DNA of 14,990 nucleotides from Planctomycetaceae bacterium (lineage in GTDB: Bacteria > Planctomycetota > Planctomycetia > Planctomycetales > Planctomycetaceae), in contig JALTOP010000296.1 of NCBI GenBank assembly GCA_027000105.1, positions 1 through 14,990 of the forward strand, written 5' to 3'. Position 1 is the stretch's first letter. Every line of letters starts with the position of its first letter. Made by a program: the position numbers and the translations under genes. Shown piece after piece: positions 6,870 to 14,103 of the stretch. The notes below the pieces were generated by a model. The model was given only the letters and a program-made list of their open reading frames with translations, did not search any database and had not been told where the DNA came from.

Positions 6870-7813
6870 GCCTCTTTCCCCGGCCAACTGTCCCACCAGT
6901 TACGGAATGTTCTCCACTGCTGTTCGAGAAATGAACGCTGCGAGCGACTGAGTGCATCGCTGGAGTGAACGTGGTGAGCGTATTCCGGATTTCCTTCAAG
7001 AACCATCAAATGCTTGTAATAAAGCACCAGATCAGGCCCCTCGTCGAATTTCGAAAGTACCGCGAGTGCTTCGCTCAGTTCCAGGGCCAGGCGTCTGGCC
7101 TCGCCAATTCCATCGGCAGCCTGCTGGCACAAATCAATCAGCCGCAATACCGGGCGGGGCAAGGCATTCCCGACACCAGTAATGGCACCAACGGCTCCAC
7201 AGCGGACAAATCCATGGTAGACCTGCGTATCGACTCCCACCATCAGTGAGAGTTCCGGATGCCCGCTCGTAATCGATTCTGCAGCGTAAGTCAGGGACTC
7301 TGCGCCACCGAACTCCTTGAAACCGACCAGATTGGGAAACTGGCTCCTCAAATCAAAAAAGAGATCCGCTTTTGTTTCAAAGCCATAGTGGGGACTATTG
7401 TAGATCACAGCTGGCAGCCCGTGTGCAGCTTCCAGAATTCCGGCAAAATGTGCCCGCTGGGCAGAAGACGAAGTTCCTCTGGAAAGGACTCGCGGAATCA
7501 GCATCAAGCCGGCCGCGCCTACCTCCTGGGCGTGAGAGGCATGTGCAGCTGCCAGCGCTGGATTCTGGGCTCCCGTCCCGACCACCACTGGTACATTGGC
7601 CTGGACAAGTTGCCTGACGCCTTCCTGCCGCTGCGAGTCCGAAAGCAGGGGCCACTCCCCCATGGAACCACAATAGACAACGCCTCGCATTCCTTCATCA
7701 ACCAGTTCACGGGCCTTTGAAACCAGCGCATCGAAATCGGGCCGACCATCAGCAGAACAAGGAGTCATCAGTGCCGGAATGCAACCCTGGAATATGTCTG
7801 TCTTGGGGATCAC
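6866..7813 (-). CDS. DapA-family (dihydrodipicolinate synthase-like) aldolase/deaminase
   Basis: This 315-aa TIM-barrel class I aldolase-type protein keeps the family's Schiff-base lysine in VGFKEFGG (Lys166) and the proton-relay tyrosine in VIYNSPHYG (Tyr138). The phosphate/carboxylate loop reads GSMGEWPLL (49-57) in place of the G-T-T-G-E of true DapA, so lysine biosynthesis is unlikely. Together with the downstream epimerase the best guess is 1-pyrroline-4-hydroxy-2-carboxylate deaminase, which turns the oxidised D-hydroxyproline into 2-oxoglutarate semialdehyde. Other DapA-family lyases remain possible. I chose the GTG at 7813, preceded by AGAGGTGA at good distance; a TTG at 7837 would add eight residues. 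The stop overlaps the epimerase ATG by 4 bp, implying coupled translation. No amino-acid oxidase/dehydrogenase or semialdehyde dehydrogenase of the route is in the window. Confidence 0.85.
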   Translation of the reverse strand: MIPKTDIFQGCIPALMTPCSADGRPDFDALVSKARELVDEGMRGVVYCGSMGEWPLLSDSQRQEGVRQLVQANVPVVVGTGAQNPALAAAHASHAQEVGAAGLMLIPRVLSRGTSSSAQRAHFAGILEAAHGLPAVIYNSPHYGFETKADLFFDLRSQFPNLVGFKEFGGAESLTYAAESITSGHPELSLMVGVDTQVYHGFVRCGAVGAITGVGNALPRPVLRLIDLCQQAADGIGEARRLALELSEALAVLSKFDEGPDLVLYYKHLMVLEGNPEYAHHVHSSDALSRSQRSFLEQQWRTFRNWWDSWPGKEA

Positions 7814-7835
7814 TGCCAAACTCACCTCTCTCCAC

Positions 7836-7870
7836 AAAAATCACTGTCGAACGAAAAGCCACTATCGAAC
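7836..7870. repeat. tandem 17-bp imperfect repeat in the control region of the DapA-like operon
   Basis: AAAAATCACTGTCGAAC (7836-7852) and AAAAGCCACTATCGAAC (7854-7870) match at 14 of 17 positions and are one base apart, an 18-bp period close to two helix turns. They lie 23-57 bp before the GTG start and just downstream of a candidate promoter, where a repressor operator would be expected. The binding protein is unknown. Confidence 0.6.
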
Positions 7871-7896
7871 AATAACCTTTCCCGCATACGTTGCAA
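7869..7896 (-). promoter_or_regulatory. candidate promoter of the DapA-like/epimerase operon
   Basis: On the minus strand TTGCAA (7896-7891) and TATTGT (7874-7869) with a 16-bp spacer resemble sigma-70 boxes. Initiation would be near 7862, inside the distal copy of the tandem repeat, giving a 5' leader of about 50 nt. Box matches are moderate. Confidence 0.4.
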
Positions 7897-7943
7897 ATGG
7901 TACAGGCTTGAATTCGAATCCCCTCTTCCCGATTTACATCACT

Positions 7944-7957
7944 ACTCCCCGGGGAGT
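7944..7957. promoter_or_regulatory. perfect 14-bp palindrome, possible operator
   Basis: ACTCCCCGGGGAGT is fully self-complementary. Flanking bases extend the dyad imperfectly (TTTAC/ATCA on the left, TGAT/GTAAA on the right, offset by 1-2 nt). It sits about 130 bp before the DapA-like gene in a region with no ORF of its own, which fits a dimeric regulator site. No T-run follows on either strand, so it is not a terminator. Confidence 0.45.
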
Positions 7958-8471
7958 GATCAGTAAACGAAGCAGCGAAACAGGAATCTGGCAAGAGCTC
8001 ATCTAAATTACTGAGTGCGGTTCTGTAACAGGATTAATATTGAGGTATAACAGCAAGAAAGAGAAAACGGGAATTCTCCGGCTGCCAATTCTCAATCCCA
8101 GAAACGGACTTGGCAAGAGAAAATCTCACGGATGGTAATGTCCCACAACTCTCTCGGACAGGTAAGTGGAAGCCCGAAAAACGCTGTCGCAAGCTGAAGG
8201 ATGAGGCAGAGAAGACGCGGCAATTAATCATCCTGAACCTGCTGGAAGGCCGATCGACATCGATACAGCCAGGCACTTCAAGTCAACCACAACGATGTCA
8301 ATTGGAGTGATTGTCAGATGTTGTATTCTGGAAATTCGATGAAAGGTAGCGTATCCTGCTGAATCTGGAATGTAATTGTCGGTGTGTAATAGAATACCGG
8401 GATAGATCTGGTATAACTGTGACACACAAGAGTTGAAACTGAAATTGGTATTTTTTACAGAGGATAATTTC
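7958..8471. other. divergent intergenic region, no gene recognised
   Basis: This stretch lies between the minus-strand DapA-like operon and the plus-strand DUF1844 gene and should hold the promoter of the latter. A lysine/arginine-rich open frame at 8110-8310 (plus, TTG start) has no ribosome binding site and no recognisable domain. I find no clear -10/-35 pair; TATAAC near 8411 and TTGAAA near 8434 are isolated matches. Confidence 0.5.
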
Positions 8472-8879
8472 ATGTCGTCAGAAGAACCCACAGCTCCCGC
8501 TCCGGAAGATGCTGCAGCACAGGATGCCCCCGGTGAACAAAATCCTGAAGCCTCGTCTTCGAAGCCCTTGAGTGAGGAAGAACGCAAGGCGAAAGCAGCC
8601 GAGTCCCAGAAAATCGATCCCTCGCAAATTCCGGAAGCGAGTTTTCCCCTGATGATCAGCATGTTTACCACGCAGGCGATGGGGGCGCTCGGATTGATTC
8701 CGAATCCTATTACGGGCGAAATGGAGTTCCAGCCGGAACTGGCTCGCCATTATATCGAAATGCTGGCTGTTCTTGAGGAAAAAACAAAAGGCAATCTCGA
8801 CGAAAATGAAGCAAAGCTGATGGAAACCAGCCTGCACGAGTTGCGCATCATGTTTGTCCAGAACACGAAAAAAGAGTAG
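8472..8879 (+). CDS. DUF1844 domain protein
   Basis: The 135-aa product has an acidic, Ala/Pro/Glu-rich N-terminus (1-50) followed by the DUF1844 domain at about 57-131. Visible family features are FPLMISMFTTQAMGALGLIP (58-77), a ITGEMEFQPELARHYIEML block (80-98), LEEKTKGNLDENEAKLM (101-117) and the LHELRIMFV helix near the end. DUF1844 proteins are small, widespread in Planctomycetes, Deltaproteobacteria and Acidobacteria, and of unknown function. I see no signal peptide or membrane helix, so it is probably cytoplasmic. AGAGGA lies 7 nt before the ATG at 8472, which I prefer to an in-frame TTG at 8433. A second small gene follows after 47 bp, and the two are probably cotranscribed. Confidence 0.9.
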   Translation: MSSEEPTAPAPEDAAAQDAPGEQNPEASSSKPLSEEERKAKAAESQKIDPSQIPEASFPLMISMFTTQAMGALGLIPNPITGEMEFQPELARHYIEMLAVLEEKTKGNLDENEAKLMETSLHELRIMFVQNTKKE

Positions 8880-8926
8880 GGAGTTGCAGAAGCTCGTGCC
8901 GAACTGTCGTCCAACAAGGAGTTCGA

Positions 8927-9325
8927 ATGGTGAGTTCGAGTGCTGAGCGAATTATGCTGAACTATCTTTTTCTGGCAGCCGAATCGCATCGCAAAAAACA
9001 GCTGCCGGGCCGTGATCGTTTCCTGATTCTCGCAATGATCACATCATACGAAAGAGGTTTTCCCGAATTGGCTGATCGATTCCGGGAGATCATTGGAGGG
9101 GATTCAACACATCATTTGTTAAGTCGATATACAAATTCCGAAGAAGCGATGCAGTCAGAAGATTTTAGGGTCCTGGGAAAACAGGTACGCAGATTCTGCA
9201 CGACCGAGCGAGCAGAGCAACTTGCCGTCGGGCTTGGCTTTCATGCAGAAAAAGAGCTTCAAAATAATCGGGGCGATACGGATCAAGTGGCCCGGAAACT
9301 ATTGGCACCAATGCAACAAGAGTAA
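8927..9325 (+). CDS. small hypothetical protein, unrecognised
   Basis: This 132-aa protein is not one I recognise. It is soluble with no signal peptide, rich in charged residues and predicted mostly helical. It has an N-terminal segment with LNYLFLAAESHRKKQLPGRD and a Leu/Arg-rich middle. The C-terminus contains FHAEKELQNN and ends in LLAPMQQE. AAGGAG stands 5 nt before the ATG at 8927 (GTG at 8930 is the next codon), which supports translation. It follows the DUF1844 gene by 47 bp on the same strand. Its stop codon lies 5 bp from the stop of the convergent TPR lipoprotein gene. A real gene is likely because of the ribosome binding site, the operon position and the open frame over the whole gap. 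Confidence 0.75.
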   Translation: MVSSSAERIMLNYLFLAAESHRKKQLPGRDRFLILAMITSYERGFPELADRFREIIGGDSTHHLLSRYTNSEEAMQSEDFRVLGKQVRRFCTTERAEQLAVGLGFHAEKELQNNRGDTDQVARKLLAPMQQE

Positions 9326-9330
9326 ACCGA

Positions 9331-11529
9331 CTATCTTGCTGCAGGAACGACCTGAGGCAAGGCTGGACTGCTGTCCTGTGTCCTGCTTGGGGATGAAGCG
9401 GGATATTGCGGTCTACCGGGATACTCTGTTTTGTGACGAATGACCGGGCCGCCATTTTGCGCGGGCGGATTGTTCGCCTGCGGAGAATAGGGCCATTGGG
9501 CAGGCATGTTCCTGCTGCCTGAAGCCGGTTGCATGATGGGCAATTGGTTCTGATTTCCTTGCTGGTTTTCGATGCCACGCTGAAGATTTGTTGAAGGAGA
9601 TTGCTTGCCTGATTGAGGATTTGCCTGGGGTTGGTCTTCCGATTGTCCGAACCACGGCGTTTCCGATTTTGCTTGTTGAACCTGTCCCGGCTGAGTCTGT
9701 TCGTGAGCCGCCTGCTGAAGATTGGAATTCGGGGCATACGGCCAGTTTTGTATTTCAGTTTCTTTTTGTGTGGGAAGGGAACCTGGTTGGGTAGTGACAA
9801 TACTTGGCGATGTGGAAATTGTCATCGAAGGAGAATTGCCGATCTCCTGTTGCGCAACCGGTGGCGTGTAGGGTGTTGTCATTTGTTTTTGTGTTGGGAT
9901 TGTCGGCGTTGGCCTTGTTGTGGGGGGCTGAATCGGAAGATGCTGAAATGGATGCGGGTGCTTTGGTGCATAGCCCGGTCTGTCTCCAACTGAGTTCTGT
10001 GGAACGGTTGTTGGCTGACCTGATTGCATCACTTGAGGGGGCAACTGTCGAGTTGGTAACTGAGTTGGCAGCGCAGGTTGTGCTGCCGGCTGATTGACAG
10101 AATAGTTGGTTCCGGAAGGATAGGATGACGGACGGAGGTTCCCATTCGCAGAGGCGATCGGAAACATCTGGCCAGGCCCTGCGTTCATTCCCATTTGCAT
10201 GGCCAACGCGACGGCTTGTTGATAATCGCCGCCTGACGCCTGCTGCATCGGAATTGCTTGGCGTGCCGGTTCGGCTGGTGTTCGAGAGCGAGGTGCGTAT
10301 TGTCCAGCCGCCTGGTGATTCTGATATTCGGCAGGGAAGCCGGGAGAACGTGTTCCGGGGGTGGAGATGGCGACGTTCTGCTGCGCAGTTGGAGTAGTCC
10401 GATCAACAGATACCGTTGGGCTTGAAGTTTGGGCCAGCGGTTGTGCCGTGTGTGTCGTGGGATTCACCGCTGAATTTGTCTGTGGTTGCAGAACTGCGTA
10501 ATCTTCCAACTCACCGGGAACCGTACGAACAGGAATTTCCCCCGGAACGGTCGAATAGCTGCTGGATGCAGGCTCAACCGGGACTCCCTTGGGTTGCGTA
10601 GTTTGCTGAGGAGTTTGTGCGACCAACTCGTTCTCCGAGTGACGAGATTCAGGGAGAGAGGAGGGGGGGATTGTCGCCCTATTTCCCGGAATCGCAGGGG
10701 GAATTGCCTTTTTTCTGCTATCAAATTCGCGATCTATTTGAGCGAAAATGTCGTTAATCTGTTCTGCGGGAACTTCACGGGGTTCGAGTTGCTTCAACTT
10801 TCCTCTTTCCCTTAGTTCCTTGACATTAGCAGCAGCCATCTCTGCGATCTTTTTCTGTATTTCATCCGCTTCCGGAGAAGGCTGTTCATCTCTTGATGCC
10901 AGCATGCCTCCTGAAGGCCGCCCGTGAGGAAACAGTCTGGCGATATTCCGCTGGGCTTCTTCTTCACTTCCAGCCTGCCGGAAGATAGCGAGCGCTCCGT
11001 CATAGTCGCCGCGTTTCCCCAAAAGGGAAGCCATATTCAACAGGCTCGATTTATGGGACGGATTGATCGTCAACGCCTTTTCAAGATACCGTTGAGACTC
11101 TGTCAACTTGCCCTGCAGTAGGTATGAGTAACCCAAATCACAGGCAATATCCGGATTTTCCGGCTCCAATTTCATTGCGGTCAGATAGTGTATCCGCGAC
11201 GTGGTGAAATCACCCATTTTATCCGCAATGTAACCGAGACGGTGATGGGCAGCTGCATTGTCAGGCTGTTGCCTGACGACCTCCAGAAAAGACTTCCGCG
11301 CCTGTTTCAGATCTCCTCTTTTGAGTGCTTGTTCGCCGCGACGAAACTCGTCATCAGAGAGCTGCGCTACAGAGGCAGAGCGTGCACTGGAAGATTGGCG
11401 ACTGAGCGTATGGTTCGACTCGGATGGACCAAACAGACGGGATGTCAATTTGGAAGGAAACGATGTCGCACTCTGACAACCAGCCAGAAGCACACATCCG
11501 AGAATCAATAAGCTAGATAAAGGTTTCAT
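9331..11529 (-). CDS. TPR lipoprotein with long Pro/Gln-rich low-complexity tail
   Basis: The 732-aa protein starts with a lipoprotein signal: MKPLSSLLILGCVLLAGC, lipobox LAGC with Cys18. After a Ser-rich linker come about four tetratricopeptide repeats, roughly 61-94, 95-128, 129-162 and 163-196. They show the usual pattern (GEQALKRGDLKQARKSF; LGYIADKMGDFTTSRIHY; LGYSYLLQGKLTESQRYL; ASLLGKRGDYDGALAIF). A charged, possibly coiled segment follows at 220-275. From about 285 to the end the sequence is dominated by Pro, Gln, Thr, Ser and Asn and looks disordered. The TPR part probably binds a partner protein at the inner face of a membrane; I cannot name it. The start codon has no clear Shine-Dalgarno sequence. 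The gene converges on the small plus-strand gene with 5 bp between stops. Transcription continuing past the end would run antisense to the DUF1844 pair. Confidence 0.88.
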   Translation of the reverse strand: MKPLSSLLILGCVLLAGCQSATSFPSKLTSRLFGPSESNHTLSRQSSSARSASVAQLSDDEFRRGEQALKRGDLKQARKSFLEVVRQQPDNAAAHHRLGYIADKMGDFTTSRIHYLTAMKLEPENPDIACDLGYSYLLQGKLTESQRYLEKALTINPSHKSSLLNMASLLGKRGDYDGALAIFRQAGSEEEAQRNIARLFPHGRPSGGMLASRDEQPSPEADEIQKKIAEMAAANVKELRERGKLKQLEPREVPAEQINDIFAQIDREFDSRKKAIPPAIPGNRATIPPSSLPESRHSENELVAQTPQQTTQPKGVPVEPASSSYSTVPGEIPVRTVPGELEDYAVLQPQTNSAVNPTTHTAQPLAQTSSPTVSVDRTTPTAQQNVAISTPGTRSPGFPAEYQNHQAAGQYAPRSRTPAEPARQAIPMQQASGGDYQQAVALAMQMGMNAGPGQMFPIASANGNLRPSSYPSGTNYSVNQPAAQPALPTQLPTRQLPPQVMQSGQPTTVPQNSVGDRPGYAPKHPHPFQHLPIQPPTTRPTPTIPTQKQMTTPYTPPVAQQEIGNSPSMTISTSPSIVTTQPGSLPTQKETEIQNWPYAPNSNLQQAAHEQTQPGQVQQAKSETPWFGQSEDQPQANPQSGKQSPSTNLQRGIENQQGNQNQLPIMQPASGSRNMPAQWPYSPQANNPPAQNGGPVIRHKTEYPGRPQYPASSPSRTQDSSPALPQVVPAAR

Positions 11530-12136
11530 AAATGTCTACGTTTCTGAGGGCGACATCAATCATCGCAGGAAGTAACCGCCACAGTGCACAGAATTTGAAA
11601 TCTGAGTGTGCATATAGCTGACTCCCGGTTTTTTGTCGAGACGAGCATTGCCAACAGGAGCAACGGCTTGGCGAATTGTAAAATTTGCATTGCCGGACAA
11701 CACCTTCAACTGAGGCCGGGAAACGATAGCATTCAGCCCGGAATAGCGGATAAATCGGCAAACTGGTGGCCAGTAGTAACGCCCGCATGATGACTCGAAT
11801 GCAAGATGGCACAGGGCATAACTGCAGCATTCCCGTTTTACCTGCATGAGCCAAGGAACAATGAACTCTGTTACAAGTTGAGTCGGCAAGAAGGAAGGCG
11901 GACAAGAATCTTTCCATTTCCGGTGATCAGGGCCGAAGTCTGTAAAAACCCCCGTATTCCGCATGCAGCTATAAACAGGAACAATTCCCCCTTGGCAGGA
12001 GAGATATTTCAGGTGGGTGGTATTGTTACAAGTTCATCCTCAACTCTCGATTTTTTTGGAGGGGGCATCAAGTATAGTGCGACAACGGAGCGCGAACCAC
12101 AAGAATACACCCCCATCCTGAAGCCTGAAAAGGTAC
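11530..12136. other. non-coding stretch between the TPR lipoprotein gene and tRNA-Leu
   Basis: About 600 bp without a supportable gene. Open frames on the minus strand (around 11513-11964) and on the plus strand (11806-12189) lack ribosome binding sites and recognisable motifs. The plus-strand one is simply antisense to the tRNA at its end. An 11-bp direct repeat, TGTTACAAGTT, occurs near 11869 and near 12024. The promoter of the TPR lipoprotein gene should lie here but I cannot point to it. Confidence 0.5.
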
Positions 12137-12221
12137 TAGCCGAGGTGGGACTCGAACCCACACGGCCCGTCCGGGCCAAGGGATTTTAAGTCCCTCGCGT
12201 CTGCCATTCCGCCACTCGGCC
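12137..12221 (-). tRNA. tRNA-Leu (anticodon UAA)
   Basis: On the minus strand the 85-nt gene folds into a class II cloverleaf. Acceptor GGCCGAG (12221-12215) pairs with CTCGGCT, including a G1-U72 wobble, followed by A73. The anticodon stem is AGGGA/TCCCT around loop CTTAAAA, giving anticodon TAA. A long variable arm (GGCCCGGACGGGCC) follows, then T arm GTGGG-TTCGAGT-CCCAC. The variable arm and the A73 discriminator agree with leucine identity. CCA is not encoded. It should read UUA and UUG codons. Confidence 0.95.
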
Positions 12222-12343
12222 TGTTTCCTGGCTCCACCTTGTTTGATGATCCTGTTTTGCCAAAACCTCCAGTTTAAGAAGTTAGCAACTCAGGTTGTAC
12301 AGAGACTCAAGCTCAGCAGAGCCAACAAACTCCTGGTAGGTGC

Positions 12344-12372
12344 ATTATAGTTTCTCGGAAGTTGGATGAAAA
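12344..12372 (-). promoter_or_regulatory. candidate promoter of tRNA-Leu
   Basis: On the minus strand a perfect TATAAT (12349-12344) is preceded, 17 bp upstream, by TTTTCA (12372-12367), a 4/6 match to TTGACA. Initiation would be near 12337, leaving a 5' precursor of about 115 nt to be removed by processing before the mature tRNA at 12221. Confidence 0.55.
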
Positions 12373-12939
12373 GCGAAGAAGAACCGCTCTCTTTCTTATT
12401 CTAATCCAGTTGTCAAGTGCAACTCAGTTCGGTTGTCCTGACCAGGGGCCTGTTTCTGTTCATGAGAAGGGGAAAAAACAGGCTAACGGGATTCCTGGAT
12501 TCACCACCAACAATTGAGCACCAGTCCTTGCTGCGATTGGCAATAAATTGTCGTGTGAGCGGAACACCAACACCTTTCGGCTAATCCATGGTCTGTTCGA
12601 GGTGAAATAATCATAACTCCTTTTCTCATAATCTGCTTGGAGGCATTTCTGTTTGCAAGCATTGGGGGCATGTGAATGATCTGGGGGCATCAATTTAGAC
12701 CGTTTGAAACAGGTTGGACCGACTGAAACAGGAGCATCTGGAAAAGTACGGTCAGCCTCCCTATCTATTCTTGTAGTCTGGACTGCCGTTCCCGGGGAGG
12801 ATTGCGGAAAATATCCTGAAATATCAAAAAAATGGAGATTTGCCGCCACCACACACCACCGAGTGAGGCAATAGGGCGGTCGGGATGTTATCATCTGACG
12901 ACATCTACCCGTCATAACAATGAGAATGATTGAAAGCTG
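12373..12939. other. non-coding stretch upstream of the DUF58 gene
   Basis: I see no supportable gene here. A Cys- and Pro-rich open frame on the minus strand (12460-12915) has no ribosome binding site or familiar motif. GCCTGTTT (12448-12455) and AAACAGGC (12476-12483) form an 8-bp inverted repeat with a 20-nt loop, without a clear T-run. A six-codon frame ATG-AGA-ATG-ATT-GAA-AGC-TGA (12920-12940) ends on the ATG of the DUF58 gene as TGATG, which could couple translation but may be chance. Confidence 0.45.
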
Positions 12940-13836
12940 ATGGCAAAGGCAGAGCAGTATCTTAAACCGGAAGTTATCCGCAAAGTTGCCCGACTCGATT
13001 TACGGGCACGCTTCATCGTTGAGGGATTTCTGAGCGGTTTGCACTCCAGCCCTTTTCACGGCTTCAGTGTTGAATTCAGCGAACACCGACGATATTCAAC
13101 CGGGGACGATCCGAAGGATATCGACTGGCTCGTCTATGCGAAGACCGATCGCTATTACATCAAGAAATATCAGGCGGAAACGAATATCACCGGCTATCTG
13201 ATGCTCGATCTTTCGGAGAGCATGGGATACACATTCAGGCAGGAATTGACCAAATTCGAATATTGCGTTTCTCTGGCGGCAGCCTTGGCCTACATGATGA
13301 TCCACCAACAAGACCCTGTTGGTCTGGTCACTTTCGATCAGAAATTACGGGCAACCTTGCCGGCTAAAAGCAGGCGCTCCCAGTTGGCGACCATTTTGGC
13401 ACTATTGGCACGGGCACGGCCAACCGGCCCAACCGAAGTTGCCCACTCGCTCAAACAGTTTGCACCAATGGTCAGGCACAAGAGTCTCATTGTTCTGTTT
13501 TCCGATTTATTGGTTGATCCCGATCCCGTTCTCGATTCGTTACGAATTCTTCGTCACGCTGGGCATGATGTGATCGTCTTCAATGTTCTCGATGAAGCAG
13601 AAGTCACTTTCCCCTTTAATGGTTCGGTTTCCCTGCGCGATCCGGAAACTGAAAAACAGCTCAAACTGGATGCCTCAGGAATACGTCACGACTACCTGGA
13701 AGCACTCAAGGAACTTCGTGAAACATACAAAAAGGAGTGCCTGACCATGGGGGCCGATTTTGTTCCTCTGGATACCAGCATGAGATTTGATACCGCACTG
13801 GTCGAATATCTCTCGCAAAGAAAGGCGCGATTCTGA
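12940..13836 (+). CDS. DUF58 domain protein with vWA-like metal site
   Basis: The 298-aa protein has the DUF58 core FSEHRRYSTGDDPKDIDW (46-63), which includes the R-Y-x-x-G-D-D-x-R/K-x-I-D-W signature, followed by TDRYYIKKYQAETN (69-82). LMLDLSESMGY (87-97) carries a D-x-S-x-S motif (Asp90, Ser92, Ser94), the metal-ion-dependent adhesion site of von Willebrand A folds. SLIVLFSDLLVDPD (about 186-199) fits the later metal-coordinating strand. DUF58 proteins are usually encoded beside a MoxR-type AAA+ ATPase and Bat-like vWA membrane proteins and are thought to be assembled or activated by the ATPase. None of these is next to it here. There is no signal peptide or membrane helix. The start lacks a strong ribosome binding site; GAAAG is the only purine stretch. 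Confidence 0.92.
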   Translation: MAKAEQYLKPEVIRKVARLDLRARFIVEGFLSGLHSSPFHGFSVEFSEHRRYSTGDDPKDIDWLVYAKTDRYYIKKYQAETNITGYLMLDLSESMGYTFRQELTKFEYCVSLAAALAYMMIHQQDPVGLVTFDQKLRATLPAKSRRSQLATILALLARARPTGPTEVAHSLKQFAPMVRHKSLIVLFSDLLVDPDPVLDSLRILRHAGHDVIVFNVLDEAEVTFPFNGSVSLRDPETEKQLKLDASGIRHDYLEALKELRETYKKECLTMGADFVPLDTSMRFDTALVEYLSQRKARF

Positions 13837-14103
13837 TTTTATTCCACCTTGAATATATGCACACTTGTTCATTTAGTGCATTGTCTGGATTCACCTTGCC
13901 TCATTCGCTGAAATAGGACAGAATCCCGCCTGCTGGATATCCGGGATAATTTCCATTTAATTTCCATGTTGTTTCCTGCTCACTTGAACCACTTGAATTG
14001 ATGGCATTCTGTTGTGCTGTATTCGCAAGAAATCCGTTTAATGCTGCTCGCATCGAATTTTCGAATTGATGTCGGAATTTGTTCAGCGTATTTCACTTGC
14101 GAA
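13837..14103. other. intergenic region with short tandem repeats
   Basis: This gap separates the DUF58 gene from the small lipoprotein gene. It contains AATTTCCAT twice at 11-bp period (13948 and 13959) and CACTTGAA twice at 9-bp period (13981 and 13990). A small hairpin near 14050-14071 (CATC-G-AATT, loop TTCG, AATT-GATG) lies upstream of the lipoprotein start. No clear terminator or promoter is seen. Confidence 0.4.

Noticed and set aside
6870..6896. GTG start extending the epimerase by nine residues
   Set aside because: The ATG at 6869 has a better ribosome binding site and forms the usual ATGA overlap with the upstream gene.
8110..8310. 66-codon Lys/Arg-rich open frame on the plus strand
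   Set aside because: It has a TTG start without a ribosome binding site and no motif, and it lies in a regulatory gap. It could be revisited if conserved in relatives.
11513..11964. Two overlapping minus-strand open frames upstream of the TPR lipoprotein
   Set aside because: They run in different frames over the same stretch and one overlaps the start of the lipoprotein gene. Neither has a ribosome binding site or domain.
11806..12189. 127-codon plus-strand open frame ending in EVGLEPTRPVRAKGF
   Set aside because: The final residues are the well-known artefact of reading a tRNA-Leu gene antisense. The frame overlaps the tRNA, lacks a ribosome binding site and shows no domain.
12460..12915. 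151-codon minus-strand open frame divergent from the DUF58 gene
   Set aside because: Composition is odd (many Cys and Pro), there is no ribosome binding site, and no recognisable family or secondary structure pattern.
12920..12940. Six-codon frame ending as TGATG on the DUF58 start
   Set aside because: It has no ribosome binding site of its own and is too short to separate from chance. It is mentioned only as a possible coupling element.
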